Positions 1-9,515 of a stretch of DNA of 37,391 bases are shown here, piece by piece. The DNA comes from Euzebyaceae bacterium. GTDB taxonomy: Bacteria > Actinomycetota > Nitriliruptoria > Euzebyales > Egibacteraceae. Within the stretch, counting starts at the first letter, position 1, and every line of letters starts with the position of its first letter. Made by a program: the position numbers and the translations under genes. The notes under the pieces were generated by a model, which was not told where the DNA came from, searched no databases, and worked only from the letters and a program-made list of their open reading frames with translations. Location of the stretch: the NCBI GenBank assembly GCA_013812395.1, contig JACCTL010000119.1:1-37391 (forward strand), in the 5' to 3' direction.

Positions 1-318
1 GACATCGCCGAGGGCGCGCACCGCGTCAAGTCCAACGTCGTCTGCGACGCGCTGCTGCTGGACGAGACCGCCCGCAGCGACACCTACCCGTACATGAACA
101 TTGCCGAGGAGGACGCCCAGATCTCCCACGAGGCCTCGGTGTCGCGCATCGGTGAGGAGCAGCTGTTCTACCTGCAGTCGCGCGGCGTGGCCGAGACCGA
201 GGCGCAGGCGATGATCGTGCGCGGCTTCATCGAGCCGATCGCCAAGGAGCTGCCCATGGAGTACTCGGTCGAGCTGAACCGCCTGATCTCGTTGAACATG
301 GAAGGTTCAGTCGGCTAG
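1..318 (+). CDS. sufB: Fe-S cluster assembly protein SufB, C-terminal part (gene begins upstream of window)
   Basis: Open from base 1; ...YPYMNIAEEDAQISHEASVSRIGEEQLFYLQSRGVAETEAQAMIVRGFIEPIAKELPMEYSVELNRLI is a typical SufB C-terminus; sufD follows. Confidence 0.95.
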   Translation, partial: DIAEGAHRVKSNVVCDALLLDETARSDTYPYMNIAEEDAQISHEASVSRIGEEQLFYLQSRGVAETEAQAMIVRGFIEPIAKELPMEYSVELNRLISLNMEGSVG

Positions 319-332
319 TCGGTCTTGCAACG

Positions 333-406
333 GCGGGGTGCCACGACGGCTCCGGGCCGCTGAACCCGCCCGCCCTCCAAGGCCCTCCGCCGTCGCGGCA
401 CCCCGC
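333..406 (+). terminator. Strong intercistronic hairpin between sufB and sufD
   Basis: GCGGGGTGCC-A-CGACGGC (333-350) pairs with GCCGTCG-C-GGCACCCCGC (389-406), 17 of 18 positions, 38-nt loop, followed by TTTCCCTCCGTCTT. Confidence 0.6.
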
Positions 407-492
407 TTTCCCTCCGTCTTGCCGTCTGTGCGCCTTTGCGCGGTCAGTGGGCGGTACCACCTCGAATCTCGTAAGGAGCTAGGAACAGCGCA

Positions 493-1812
493 GTGGTGAG
501 GATCAAGGATCTCAGCGAGGAGGATGTGCTCGCGATCTCTGACTTCTATGGGGAGCCGGAGTGGTTGCGGGATCGGCGGCAGGTGGCGTTCAAGGCTTTT
601 GCCGATTTGGAGTGGCCGAACAGCCGCGATGAGGAATGGCGATACACCAATCCCGCGCGCTTGCACTTGGAGCGCCCGGTGTTGCTGGAGGCTGCCGCGA
701 TTCCTGCTCGTCAGGAGGGCATTGTTGCCGGTGCGGTTGGCGCGCTGGCCGGTGAGGTCAGGATCGTCGACGGCGGTGTCGCTCAGGCCGTGGTGGCCGA
801 CGAGGCAACGGCGCAAGGTGTGGTCGTCACCGATCTGGTGACCGCCGCCCACGAGCACGCGGCACTGGTGCAAAGCCACCTTGGCACCGTCGTTGGTGCC
901 GACGCCAAGTTCGAGGCGGCCAACCTCGCGGCGTTCACCAACGGGGCGTTCGCCTACGTGCCCGCCGATGTCGAATTGACCGAGCCGATCGCGATCACCG
1001 TGCAGGCCACCGGCGATGGCAGCGTGCTGCCCCGCGTGTTGATCGTGCTCGGCCCGCACGCGAAAGCCAGCTTCTACGTCGACCACTCGGGCGACGCGCA
1101 GGCCACGGTCATCGAGGTCGTCGAGGTCGTCGTCGCCGAGGGCGCCACCGCTCGCATCGTCAACGCCCAGGACTGGGGCCCGGACGTCGACCACATCGCC
1201 GCCCACACCGGCGTCGTCGGCTCCAACGGCGACTACCGCGGGCTAGAGGTCAACCTCGGCGGACGCACCGTCTACGTGCGGCCCGATGTCCGGCTGGACC
1301 ACCCCGGCGGCAACGGCGAGCTACTCGGCGTCTACTTCTGCGACGAGGGTCAGCAGGTGGAGATGCGCTCGCTGGTGCACCACAATGCCTCGCATACCAC
1401 CTCGGACCTGATGTACAAGGGCGCGCTGCAGGGCGACAGCCGGGCCACCTTCTACGGGACGATCCGCATCGAGGAGCACGCCAAGGCCACCGCCTCAGAC
1501 GAGACGAACCGCAACCTGATCCTGACCGACAAGGCCAGGGCCGACTCGATCCCCGTGCTGGAGATCCTCAACTCCGACGTTGTCCGCTGCGGCCACCACT
1601 CCTCGGTCGGACAGGTCGACGAGCTGCAGATGTTCTACCTGGAGTCGCGTGGCATCCCCCGCGAGGAGGCGGCGCGCCTGCTGGTGTTCGGCTTCTTCGG
1701 GGAGGTCACCGACCGCATCCAGCTGCCCGGGGTCGCCGAGGTGATCCTGGCCGAGGTGGAGCGCGAGGTCCGCTCCGGGCCGACCAACCTGATGGACCAG
1801 CGGCGACGCTGA
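493..1812 (+). CDS. sufD: Fe-S cluster assembly protein SufD
   Basis: 439 aa, GTG start after AAGGAG; C-term NSDVVRCGHHSSVGQVDELQMFYLESRGIPREEAARLLVFGFF is SufD-like. Confidence 0.93.
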   Translation: MVRIKDLSEEDVLAISDFYGEPEWLRDRRQVAFKAFADLEWPNSRDEEWRYTNPARLHLERPVLLEAAAIPARQEGIVAGAVGALAGEVRIVDGGVAQAVVADEATAQGVVVTDLVTAAHEHAALVQSHLGTVVGADAKFEAANLAAFTNGAFAYVPADVELTEPIAITVQATGDGSVLPRVLIVLGPHAKASFYVDHSGDAQATVIEVVEVVVAEGATARIVNAQDWGPDVDHIAAHTGVVGSNGDYRGLEVNLGGRTVYVRPDVRLDHPGGNGELLGVYFCDEGQQVEMRSLVHHNASHTTSDLMYKGALQGDSRATFYGTIRIEEHAKATASDETNRNLILTDKARADSIPVLEILNSDVVRCGHHSSVGQVDELQMFYLESRGIPREEAARLLVFGFFGEVTDRIQLPGVAEVILAEVEREVRSGPTNLMDQRRR

Positions 1813-2171
1813 TGGCGTTCGTCAAAGTGGCCAGCCTGGACGAGATTCAGGTGGGAGCGACCCGGCTCGCCGAACTGGCGGAGCCGGTATGCCTGGTGCG
1901 CACCGACGCGCACACAGTCAAGGCGGTCCACGACACCTGCAGTCACCAGCAGTACTCGCTGTGCGAGGGGTGGATCGACCTCGACAGCTCGGGCGGGGGC
2001 GGCTCCGTCGAGTGCTCCCTGCACGGGTCCACCTTCGACCTCGACACCGGCCACCCCGACGCACTGCCGGCGGTCAAGCCCATCCCCGTCTACGCCTGCA
2101 AGGTGGACGACGGCGCGGTGTGGGTGGACATCGACCAACAGCTCAACGACGCACCTGTGCCACGGCACTGA
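1812..2171 (+). CDS. Rieske-type [2Fe-2S] ferredoxin
   Basis: CSHQQYSLCEGW...CSLHGSTFDLDTGHP; TGATG overlap with sufD. Confidence 0.88.
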   Translation: MAFVKVASLDEIQVGATRLAELAEPVCLVRTDAHTVKAVHDTCSHQQYSLCEGWIDLDSSGGGGSVECSLHGSTFDLDTGHPDALPAVKPIPVYACKVDDGAVWVDIDQQLNDAPVPRH

Positions 2172-2188
2172 ACGGAGACCACGAAATC

Positions 2189-2929
2189 ATGACAGAGCTG
2201 GAGATCAAGGGCCTGACCGTCGAGGTCGACGGCAAGCAGATCCTCAAGGGCCTCGACCTGGTCGTCACCAAGGGAGAAACCCACGCGCTGATGGGCCCCA
2301 ACGGCTCGGGCAAGTCAACCCTGGCGTACGCGATCATGGGGCACCCCGCCTACAACGTCACCGACGGCTCGATTCTGGTGCAAGGAACCGACATCGGCGA
2401 GCTGCCGCCCGACGAGCGCGCGAAGATGGGTCTGTTTTTGGCCATGCAGTACCCAACCGAGATTCCCGGCGTCAGTCTGACCAACTTCCTTCGTACCGCC
2501 ATCAACGCCACCCGGGAAGAGGACCTGCCGGTCCGCCAGTTCATGACCTCGCTGCGCGAGCACATGTCCGCGCTGCAGATGGACGAACGCTTCTTGCAGC
2601 GCAACGTCAACGAAGGCTTCTCCGGGGGTGAGAAGAAGCGCTTCGAGATCCTGCAGATGGCGATGCTGCAGCCGCAGATCGCCGTGCTCGACGAGACAGA
2701 CTCCGGGCTGGACGTTGATGCCTTGAAGGTCGTGGCCGAAGGCATCAACCGGCTTCGCGGCCCGCAGCTTGGTGTGCTGCTCATCACCCACTACACACGG
2801 ATCCTGCGCTACATCACCCCCGACCACGTCCACGTCATGGTTGACGGGCGGGTCGTGCAGTCCGGTGGGCCGGAGCTGGCCGCAGAGCTCGAAGAGGGCG
2901 GCTACGAGCACCTGCGGGTTTCGGCCTGA
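2189..2929 (+). CDS. sufC: Fe-S cluster assembly ATPase SufC
   Basis: Walker A GPNGSGKST, signature FSGGEKKR, Walker B IAVLDETDSGLD. Confidence 0.96.
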   Translation: MTELEIKGLTVEVDGKQILKGLDLVVTKGETHALMGPNGSGKSTLAYAIMGHPAYNVTDGSILVQGTDIGELPPDERAKMGLFLAMQYPTEIPGVSLTNFLRTAINATREEDLPVRQFMTSLREHMSALQMDERFLQRNVNEGFSGGEKKRFEILQMAMLQPQIAVLDETDSGLDVDALKVVAEGINRLRGPQLGVLLITHYTRILRYITPDHVHVMVDGRVVQSGGPELAAELEEGGYEHLRVSA

Positions 2930-2939
2930 TGGTCTGCCC

Positions 2940-3005
2940 GGTGACCGCGCCATCCGTGGCTCCGCAAACACCCTTTCACGCTGCGCCGCGCATGGCGCGG
3001 TCACC
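2940..3005 (+). terminator. 14-bp perfect inverted repeat between sufC and sufS
   Basis: GGTGACCGCGCCAT (2940-2953) and ATGGCGCGGTCACC (2992-3005) with a 38-nt loop; no clear T-tract. Confidence 0.55.
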
Positions 3006-3049
3006 TACCCTGGACGTTTCGCGCAGGGGTTCGTGAGGATGGTGGCTAG

Positions 3050-4312
3050 ATGACCGCGATGTTGGATGCGTTGGATGTGGAGACGGTTCGGAAGGACTTT
3101 CCGATCCTGGAGCGGCGGGTGCACGGGCGGCCGCTGGTGTACCTGGACTCGGCTGCCACGTCGCAGAAGCCCCAGGCAGTGCTCGACGCCATGGACCGCT
3201 ACTACGAGCAGTCCAACGCCAACGTGCATCGCGGCGTCCATGCGCTGGCCGAGGAGGCCACCGAGGCCTACGAGAGCGCTCGCGGCAAGGTCGCTCGCTT
3301 CGTCGGCGCCGACCCCCGCGGCGTGGTGTTCACCAAGAACGCCACCGAGGCATTCAACGTGCTGGCCTACTCGCTGGCGGCCAACCGGTTGGGGGACGGT
3401 GACATCCTGCTGTCCACGCAGATGGAGCACCACGCCAACCTCGTGCCCTGGCAGCTGGTGCAGCCACGAGCCGGGTTCGAGATCCGCTATGTCCCGGTCA
3501 TGGCTTCGGGGCCCGACGCCGGCACGCTGGACCTTGCCGCCTTCGACGAGATCGTCGCCACCGGCCGGGTGAAGCTGTTGACGGTGACGGCGATGTCCAA
3601 CGTCGTCGGCACCATCAACCCCGTTGCCGACCTCGCTGCTCGGGTGCGTGCCGCCAACGCCGAGGCGGTCGTGGTCGTGGACGGTGCGCAGAGCGTGCCC
3701 CACATGCCTACGGACATGCTCGCGCTGGAAGCCGACTTCTTGTGCTTCTCCGCTCACAAGATGCTGGGCCCGACCGGCATCGGCGTTCTGGCCGGCAAGC
3801 CTGAGCTGCTCGACGACATGCCGCCGTTTCTCGGCGGCGGCGAGATGATCGCCAACGTCACCCTGGAGGGCACGACCTTCAACGAGGTGCCCTACAAGTT
3901 CGAGGCCGGCACGCCGCCGATCGCCGAGGCGGTCGGCCTGGGAGCCGCCGTGGACTACCTGTCGGCGCTGGGCATGGAGTCGGTTCGCGCGCATGAGGTG
4001 GCGCTGCTGGAGCATGTGCTGCCGGCGCTGAACGCCGTCGAGGGCGTCACGGTGCACGGCCCCACGGACCCTTCCCGGCGCGGCGCCGCGGTGAGCTTCG
4101 GGGTGGGAGGGCTGCATCCGCACGACATCGGTACGATCATGGATCGCGAGGGGGTGGCGGTGCGCGCAGGCCATCACTGCGCCAAGCCGCTGGTCCGGGT
4201 GCTGGGCTCGGCCGCCACGACTCGCGCCTCGTTCTATGTCTACAACACCCTCGACGAGGTGCAGGCGCTGATCGACGCGATCGAGACCACCAAGCGCTTC
4301 TTCGCCCGTTAG
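3050..4312 (+). CDS. sufS: Cysteine desulfurase SufS
   Basis: 420 aa; YLDSAATSQKP..., FSAHKMLGPTGIGVL (PLP lysine), RAGHHCAKPL. Confidence 0.96.
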   Translation: MTAMLDALDVETVRKDFPILERRVHGRPLVYLDSAATSQKPQAVLDAMDRYYEQSNANVHRGVHALAEEATEAYESARGKVARFVGADPRGVVFTKNATEAFNVLAYSLAANRLGDGDILLSTQMEHHANLVPWQLVQPRAGFEIRYVPVMASGPDAGTLDLAAFDEIVATGRVKLLTVTAMSNVVGTINPVADLAARVRAANAEAVVVVDGAQSVPHMPTDMLALEADFLCFSAHKMLGPTGIGVLAGKPELLDDMPPFLGGGEMIANVTLEGTTFNEVPYKFEAGTPPIAEAVGLGAAVDYLSALGMESVRAHEVALLEHVLPALNAVEGVTVHGPTDPSRRGAAVSFGVGGLHPHDIGTIMDREGVAVRAGHHCAKPLVRVLGSAATTRASFYVYNTLDEVQALIDAIETTKRFFAR

Positions 4313-4375
4313 GCGATGCTGTCCATGCCGCTCATGTCATTCCGTCACCGAAGCCGAAGGCGCTAGGACTCGCAG

Positions 4376-4858
4376 ATGTCTTCGTCACTGGACGACCTGT
4401 ACCAAGAAATCATCCTCGACCATTACCGCAAGCCACGGCACCGGGCCGCTGAGCTGGAGCCCCACGACGTCCACGTCCACCACGCCAACCCGTTATGCGG
4501 CGACGAGCTCGACCTGCGCCTGCAGGTGGACTCGACGGGCTCATCGGCGCCCCGGGTCGGGGCGGTGGTCTACGACGGCGACGGCTGCTCGATCTCCATG
4601 GCCAGTGCCTCGGCGATGACCGAGGCGGTCACCGGCCGCGAGCTGGCCGACGCCGACGACCTGGGCGAGGCCTTCCGCCTGATGATGCACGGCGAAGGCC
4701 TCAAGCGGGAGGACGACCTGCTCGACGGGGTCGCCTTCCAAGGCGTGGCCAAGTTCCCGGTGCGGGTGAAGTGCGCACTGCTGGGATGGATGGCCCTCAA
4801 GGACGCAATCGGCACCTATCGCGACGGCAACCAGGAGCATCGAGTGACCCATGAGTGA
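4376..4858 (+). CDS. sufU: Fe-S cluster assembly / sulfur transfer protein SufU
   Basis: LYQEIILDHYRKPRH...NPLCGDELDL...DGDGCSISMASASAMTE...RVKCALLGW. Confidence 0.94.
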   Translation: MSSSLDDLYQEIILDHYRKPRHRAAELEPHDVHVHHANPLCGDELDLRLQVDSTGSSAPRVGAVVYDGDGCSISMASASAMTEAVTGRELADADDLGEAFRLMMHGEGLKREDDLLDGVAFQGVAKFPVRVKCALLGWMALKDAIGTYRDGNQEHRVTHE

Positions 4859-5276
4859 CACGACGCAAACCACCGACCGCGGCAGCTGGCCCGAGGGTGA
4901 GGAGAGCGACGAAGCTTTTGCAGCCAAGCAAGACTTCGCCGACGTCGCCCTCGACGCCGACGGCATGCCGGCCGAGGACGAGATCCGCATCGCGCTCAAG
5001 GCGGTGATGGACCCCGAGATCGGCATCAACATCGTCGATCTCGGCCTCGTCTACGGCATCGACAAGGCCGACAGCAAGGTGACGGTCACGATGACGTTGA
5101 CCTCGATGGGGTGTCCACTCACCGAGCTCATCCACCAGCAGTGTTCCCTGGTGCTGGCGCGGCTCCCCGGCGTCGATGACGTCGACGTGGACTTCACCTT
5201 CTCCCCGCCGTGGTCGACCGACATGATCTCCGACGAGGCAAGCGACGAGCTGCGCGCGATGGGCTTCAACGTCTGA
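4851..5276 (+). CDS. sufT: SufT / MIP18 (DUF59) family metal-sulfur cluster assembly factor
   Basis: KAVMDPEIGINIVDLGLVYGI...TSMGCPL...FSPPWSTDMIS; overlaps sufU stop. Confidence 0.92.
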   Translation: MSDTTQTTDRGSWPEGEESDEAFAAKQDFADVALDADGMPAEDEIRIALKAVMDPEIGINIVDLGLVYGIDKADSKVTVTMTLTSMGCPLTELIHQQCSLVLARLPGVDDVDVDFTFSPPWSTDMISDEASDELRAMGFNV

Positions 5277-5748
5277 GGGTCACCGCGGCGTCCGCCCACG
5301 GCCGGATCTCCCGTTCGCCCGGTCGTGACACCGTCACCGTCGTCCCGCCGACCCAGTTCGGTTGGCTGCGAACGAGGTGCCTTGGGGCGGTTGTGGCGCT
5401 GCTGGTGGAGGAGCGATTCGAGCTGGAGGTGGAGCTCGGCGCGCGCCCGTGCGCGTGGCCACCCGCCCGCCTGCTGCTGGCCCGTCTTGCTGATCGGGCC
5501 GGCATCCTGCAATGCGGCGCTCGCTGCGCTCGGGCACGGTCCGGTCCGGTGCGCCAACCCACGGTCCGTCTGGATCGACTGGCCGGACGGCTGATCGTCG
5601 ACGCACCCGGACCTCGAGAGCATCGGCGAGTCCTCAGCCGAGCGCTGGCTCGCCGAGCTGGCTGACCCCCACACCTGGGCTCACCCCTGCCCCAGCACAG
5701 CGGCGGCTGCCCTACGAGCTGTGGGCGGAGGGGTAGACCGCGAGGTTC

Positions 5749-7279
5749 GTGGACATTCCTCATGGCACCGCCGCTGCTGAGGTCGGCGTCACGGTGGGCG
5801 ACGCTTTGCTCGACGGCGATGTCGAGGGTTGGTGGCAGCGCTGCGGCGCTTCGCCGCAGCTACGGCCGTTGCGGGCGGGACGGCGGCTGCTCACCGGGCC
5901 ACCGGGGCGGCCTCGGACCTTCACCGCGCGCAAGCGGACGGGGCAGATCGTGCGGTGGAGCGAGGCGTTCTCGCAGCGGCGCAGCGAACCGGTCGTCGAC
6001 TGGTATCGCCGTGTATCCGGTTGCGGCTACCTGCGTGTGACCGCGTGGCCCGACACGGGCGAGACCGGGGCAGGGCTGTGCCTGCTCTCACCGATCGAGG
6101 CGACGCCCCGCTCCGGCGGCATAGCGCTGGCACGGTCGGTTGGGTTTCTGACTGATCCGCTGACGTGGGGCTTTGCGCCCGGCGCCGACGCCGCCGCCGT
6201 GCACGACCTCGCCGGGGTAGGCACGGTCGCCAGCCGGATCCGCGAGATCAGGGTCCATGTCGTGACTGTCCCTGTCGGCACGGTCCAGGCAGCCATCGCC
6301 GCCTACGAGGGTCTGCCCGGCGTGGCGTACGCCGAGGCCAACACCGCCTGGAAGACGTTGCGTGCTCCCAACGACCCGCTACTGGAACAGCAGTACCAGG
6401 TCGACCACATCAACGCGGTCGCCGGCTGGAACCGCTACAACAACGCGGTTGACGCCAAGCCCTACGCACCCAACGGCGGCGCGACGCTGGCGATCCTGGA
6501 CTCTGGCATCGACCGCACGCACCCCGAGCTGGCCAGCAAGATCGTCGAGTGCGCCAGCTACCTGACGACGACGGGCAACCGGGTCAACGGGATGTGCCAG
6601 GACTCCAACTTCCACGGCACCTATGTCGCCGGCATCGCTTCGGGGATCGCGAACAACGCCCAGGGCATCGCCGGCATCGGCTTCGACGCAGACCTGCTCG
6701 TCTACCAGGTCTGCACCCTGTTCTGCTTCACTGCGGACTCCGCGTCCGCCATGGTCGACGCCGCGGGCTGACGCCGCCAACTACTCGTTCGGTGGCGCGA
6801 GCCCCAACAACACCAGCCGGCGCGCGGTCGAGTTCGCACACTCCAAGGGGATGCTGCAGGTTGCCTCGGCCGGCAACTCCGGCGACGAGGGGCCCAACAG
6901 CGTTGGCTTCCCCGCCGCCTACCCGAACGTGATCGCCGTCGCGGCGACCGATCGCAACAAGAAGCGAGCCTCCTTCTCCTCCTACGGCCCCGAGGTCGAT
7001 GTGACGGCACCGGGCGTTGGCATCCTGTCGACCATCCCGGGCGGCGGCTACTCCGACCGCTTCAGCGGCACGTCCTTCTCCGGGCCGGCGGTCGCCGGAC
7101 TGGGTGCGCTGCTGCGCAACCTTGGCTTGAACCACAAGCAGGCGGCGAAGGCGATCATCGACGGTGCCAACCCACAAGCGGTGGGCGCGACCGGCTTCAC
7201 CAACAAACACGGGCACGGCATGGCCGATGTCGAGGCCAGCGTCCAACGCGCGCAGCAGATCCTGCGCGCGCAACGCTGA
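5749..7279 (+). pseudogene. S8 (subtilisin-like) serine protease split by a frameshift near 6765
   Basis: ORF 5749-6771 has propeptide-like sequence, catalytic Asp (LAILDSGIDRTHPEL) and His (FHGTYVAGIASG); ORF 6623-7279 in another frame has ANYSFGG, ASAGNSG and catalytic Ser (FSGTSFSGPAVAG). Confidence 0.8.
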
Positions 7280-7319
7280 CCGGCGCCGAGCCGCCGGCAT
7301 CGTAGCCGCGGCAGGTCCA

Positions 7320-7341
7320 GGGGGCGGAGCAGCTGGCCCCC
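7320..7341 (+). terminator. Putative terminator downstream of the subtilase
   Basis: GGGGGC (7320-7325), 10-nt loop, GCCCCC (7336-7341), followed by CTTCCT. Confidence 0.35.
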
Positions 7342-7523
7342 CTTCCTGCTGCTCGTTGCTGTGGAGGCGCCGCGGCGGTGGCCGTCGGCCCTCGCCGGCC
7401 CCCGGCTTTGCACTGTCGCCACTGCTCCGCGGCCGCTGACCGTCCATGGCGACCCGCGTAGCCTTGCGGGCAGGTTCCGTCCGCCGGCGGAATGACCCGG
7501 GCCTCGGAGAGGTTGGACCAGGC

Positions 7524-8690
7524 ATGGAACCGTTGATCAAAGACCCAGCCGCGCTCACCAACGACGAGATCCGGCGCTATAGCCGCCACCTGATCATGCC
7601 CAACGTGGGCGTCGAGGGGCAGGGGCGACTCAAGGCCTCCAAGGTGCTGCTCGTCGGCACCGGCGGCCTGGGATCACCCTTAGCGATGTATCTCGCGGCC
7701 GCCGGCGTTGGCACCCTCGGCCTGGTCGACTTCGACGTGGTCGACGAGTCGAACCTGCACCGCCAGGTCATCCACGGCACCTCCGACATTGGTAAGCGCA
7801 AAGTGGTGTCGGCGGCCGAGACCATCGCCGACATCAACCCGCACGTGAACGTCGAGATCCACGAGACGGCACTCACCAGCGACAACGCGATGGAAATCAT
7901 CCGGCCCTACGACCTGGTGATCGACGGGACCGATAACTTCCCGACTCGCTACCTCGTCAACGACGCCTGCGTGCTGTTGGGCAAGCCCAACGTGTACGGC
8001 TCGATCTTCCGCTTCGACGGCCAGTTGGCGGTCTTCTACGCCGAGGAAGGTCCCTGCTACCGCTGCATGTTCCCCGAGCCGCCGCCGCCGGGGATGGTCC
8101 CGTCGTGCGCTGAGGGCGGCGTCTTCGGCGTCATCTGCGCCACGATCGGCGCCGGCCAGGCCACCGAGGGCATCAAGCTGCTGACCGGCATCGGCGAGCC
8201 ACTGATCGGGCGGATGCAGATCTACGACGCGCTGGAGGCGCGCTGGCAAACCATCAAGGTCAACAAGGACCCCGAGTGCCCGGTCTGCGGCAAGAACCCG
8301 ACCGTCACCGAGCTGATCGACTACGAGCAGTTCTGCGGCGTTCCTGCCAACGACCACGAGGCTAGTGAGTCCGCGCTGAGCGAGCTGGAGATCGACCCGC
8401 TCGAGTTGGCCGAGGCCCGCGACCGTGTGCGCCTCATCGACGTCCGCGACCCGCACGAGTATGAAATCAGCCGCATCCCGGGTGCTGAGCTGATGCCGCT
8501 GGGTGACCTGCACCGCCACCTGTCGGAGCTGGATTCCAGCGAAGACATCGTCCTACACTGCAAGTCCGGCATGCGCTCGATGCAGGCGCTGGAGCAGCTG
8601 CAAGGCGCCGGCTTTCGCAAGGTCCGCAGCCTGCGAGGCGGCATCAACGCCTACGCCCGCGAGGTCGACGACTCCATCCCCACCTACTGA
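7524..8690 (+). CDS. moeB: Molybdopterin-synthase adenylyltransferase MoeB/MoeZ-like (ThiF domain plus C-terminal rhodanese)
   Basis: RYSRHLIMPNVGVEGQGRLKASKVLLVGTGGLGSP, CYRCMFPEPPPPGMVPSC, CPVCG; rhodanese HCKSGMRSMQALEQL; ATG at 7524 inside the longer ORF. Confidence 0.93.
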   Translation: MEPLIKDPAALTNDEIRRYSRHLIMPNVGVEGQGRLKASKVLLVGTGGLGSPLAMYLAAAGVGTLGLVDFDVVDESNLHRQVIHGTSDIGKRKVVSAAETIADINPHVNVEIHETALTSDNAMEIIRPYDLVIDGTDNFPTRYLVNDACVLLGKPNVYGSIFRFDGQLAVFYAEEGPCYRCMFPEPPPPGMVPSCAEGGVFGVICATIGAGQATEGIKLLTGIGEPLIGRMQIYDALEARWQTIKVNKDPECPVCGKNPTVTELIDYEQFCGVPANDHEASESALSELEIDPLELAEARDRVRLIDVRDPHEYEISRIPGAELMPLGDLHRHLSELDSSEDIVLHCKSGMRSMQALEQLQGAGFRKVRSLRGGINAYAREVDDSIPTY

Positions 8691-8700
8691 CCCGACTGCG

Positions 8701-9393
8701 TCAGGCAGGTGGCACGATCGCCAGCCAACACACCAGGTGGACATCGTCTTCGTCGACCTCGGGCAGCGGCTCCAATGGCGTGCTGGGTTCCAGTCCCAAC
8801 TCGGTTGCTAACTGAGCCAGCGCCGCAACCTTGTCCGAAGCCGTAGCGGTCGACGCCAGCAGCCGCCGGACCTGACGCAGGGTCCGCTCGGGGTAGGGAG
8901 CCTCGAGGACATCCACCAGGGTGTCGGCCTCCTCCAGCGTCATCGACGGAGGGCGGCTGCTCTGAACCAGGGCTGCCGCGTCACGCATGGCCTTTGGAAC
9001 CGTCGGCTGTAAGTTGGCCGGGTCGGCGGCCACGTTCCACTCAGCGGCAATGTGCGCTCGCGCGGCCGTCCACGCATCGAAGGCCAGCCGGTGGCCATCC
9101 CCGTCGAGGGCGCGTTCGGTGTCAGGTCCCTCCGGTGGCTGCGCCTGTGCCAGGCAGGTCAGGGTGTCGTCGATGATCACCGGGTTCAGCGGGTCGGCCA
9201 TCTCGACGTAGCGGAAGGCTGGTCGCGGATGATCGCCTATCTGGGCGCAGAAGACGTAACCCCGCGCCGCGCCAACTCGTGCCATCCCACTGCCGGAGCC
9301 CCAGGGCAGGCCGAGCACGCGGTCGATCAGGTCGCCGCTTTCATGTCCCTCGCGCAACGGCGTTGGAGGCGACAGGCTACGGGAACGGGCGAG
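8701..9393 (-). pseudogene. C-terminal fragment of a larger protein, possibly an SNF2-type helicase; 5' truncated
   Basis: Frame encodes LREGHESGDLIDRVLGLPWGSGSGMARVGAARGYVFCAQIGDHPRPAFRYVEMADPLNPVIIDDTLTCLAQAQPPEG..., coding-like but with no start domain or helicase core. Family by recollection only; upstream boundary approximate. Confidence 0.4.
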
Positions 9394-9404
9394 CCAGAAT
9401 GTGC

Positions 9405-9442
9405 GGGTGCGGCTTCGGACGGCGGTGTCCGCAACGGCACCC
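9405..9442. repeat. Two-tier hairpin element, copy 1
   Basis: GGGTGC-ggctt-CGGACg-gcgg-TGTCCG-caacg-GCACCC; one G:T in the inner stem. Confidence 0.7.
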
Positions 9443-9477
9443 GCTAGCGCGAGAGAGTCGCTGCGGCCTTGGCGAGC

Positions 9478-9515
9478 GGGTGCGCTATCGGACAGCAGTG
9501 TCCGCAGCGGCACCC
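9478..9515. repeat. Two-tier hairpin element, copy 2
   Basis: GGGTGC-gctat-CGGACA-gcag-TGTCCG-cagcg-GCACCC; both stems perfect. Confidence 0.7.

Noticed and set aside
307-1206. 299-aa minus-strand ORF antisense to sufD
   Set aside because: Low-complexity, Arg/Gly/His-rich shadow ORF of a clear sufD gene; typical of high-GC DNA.
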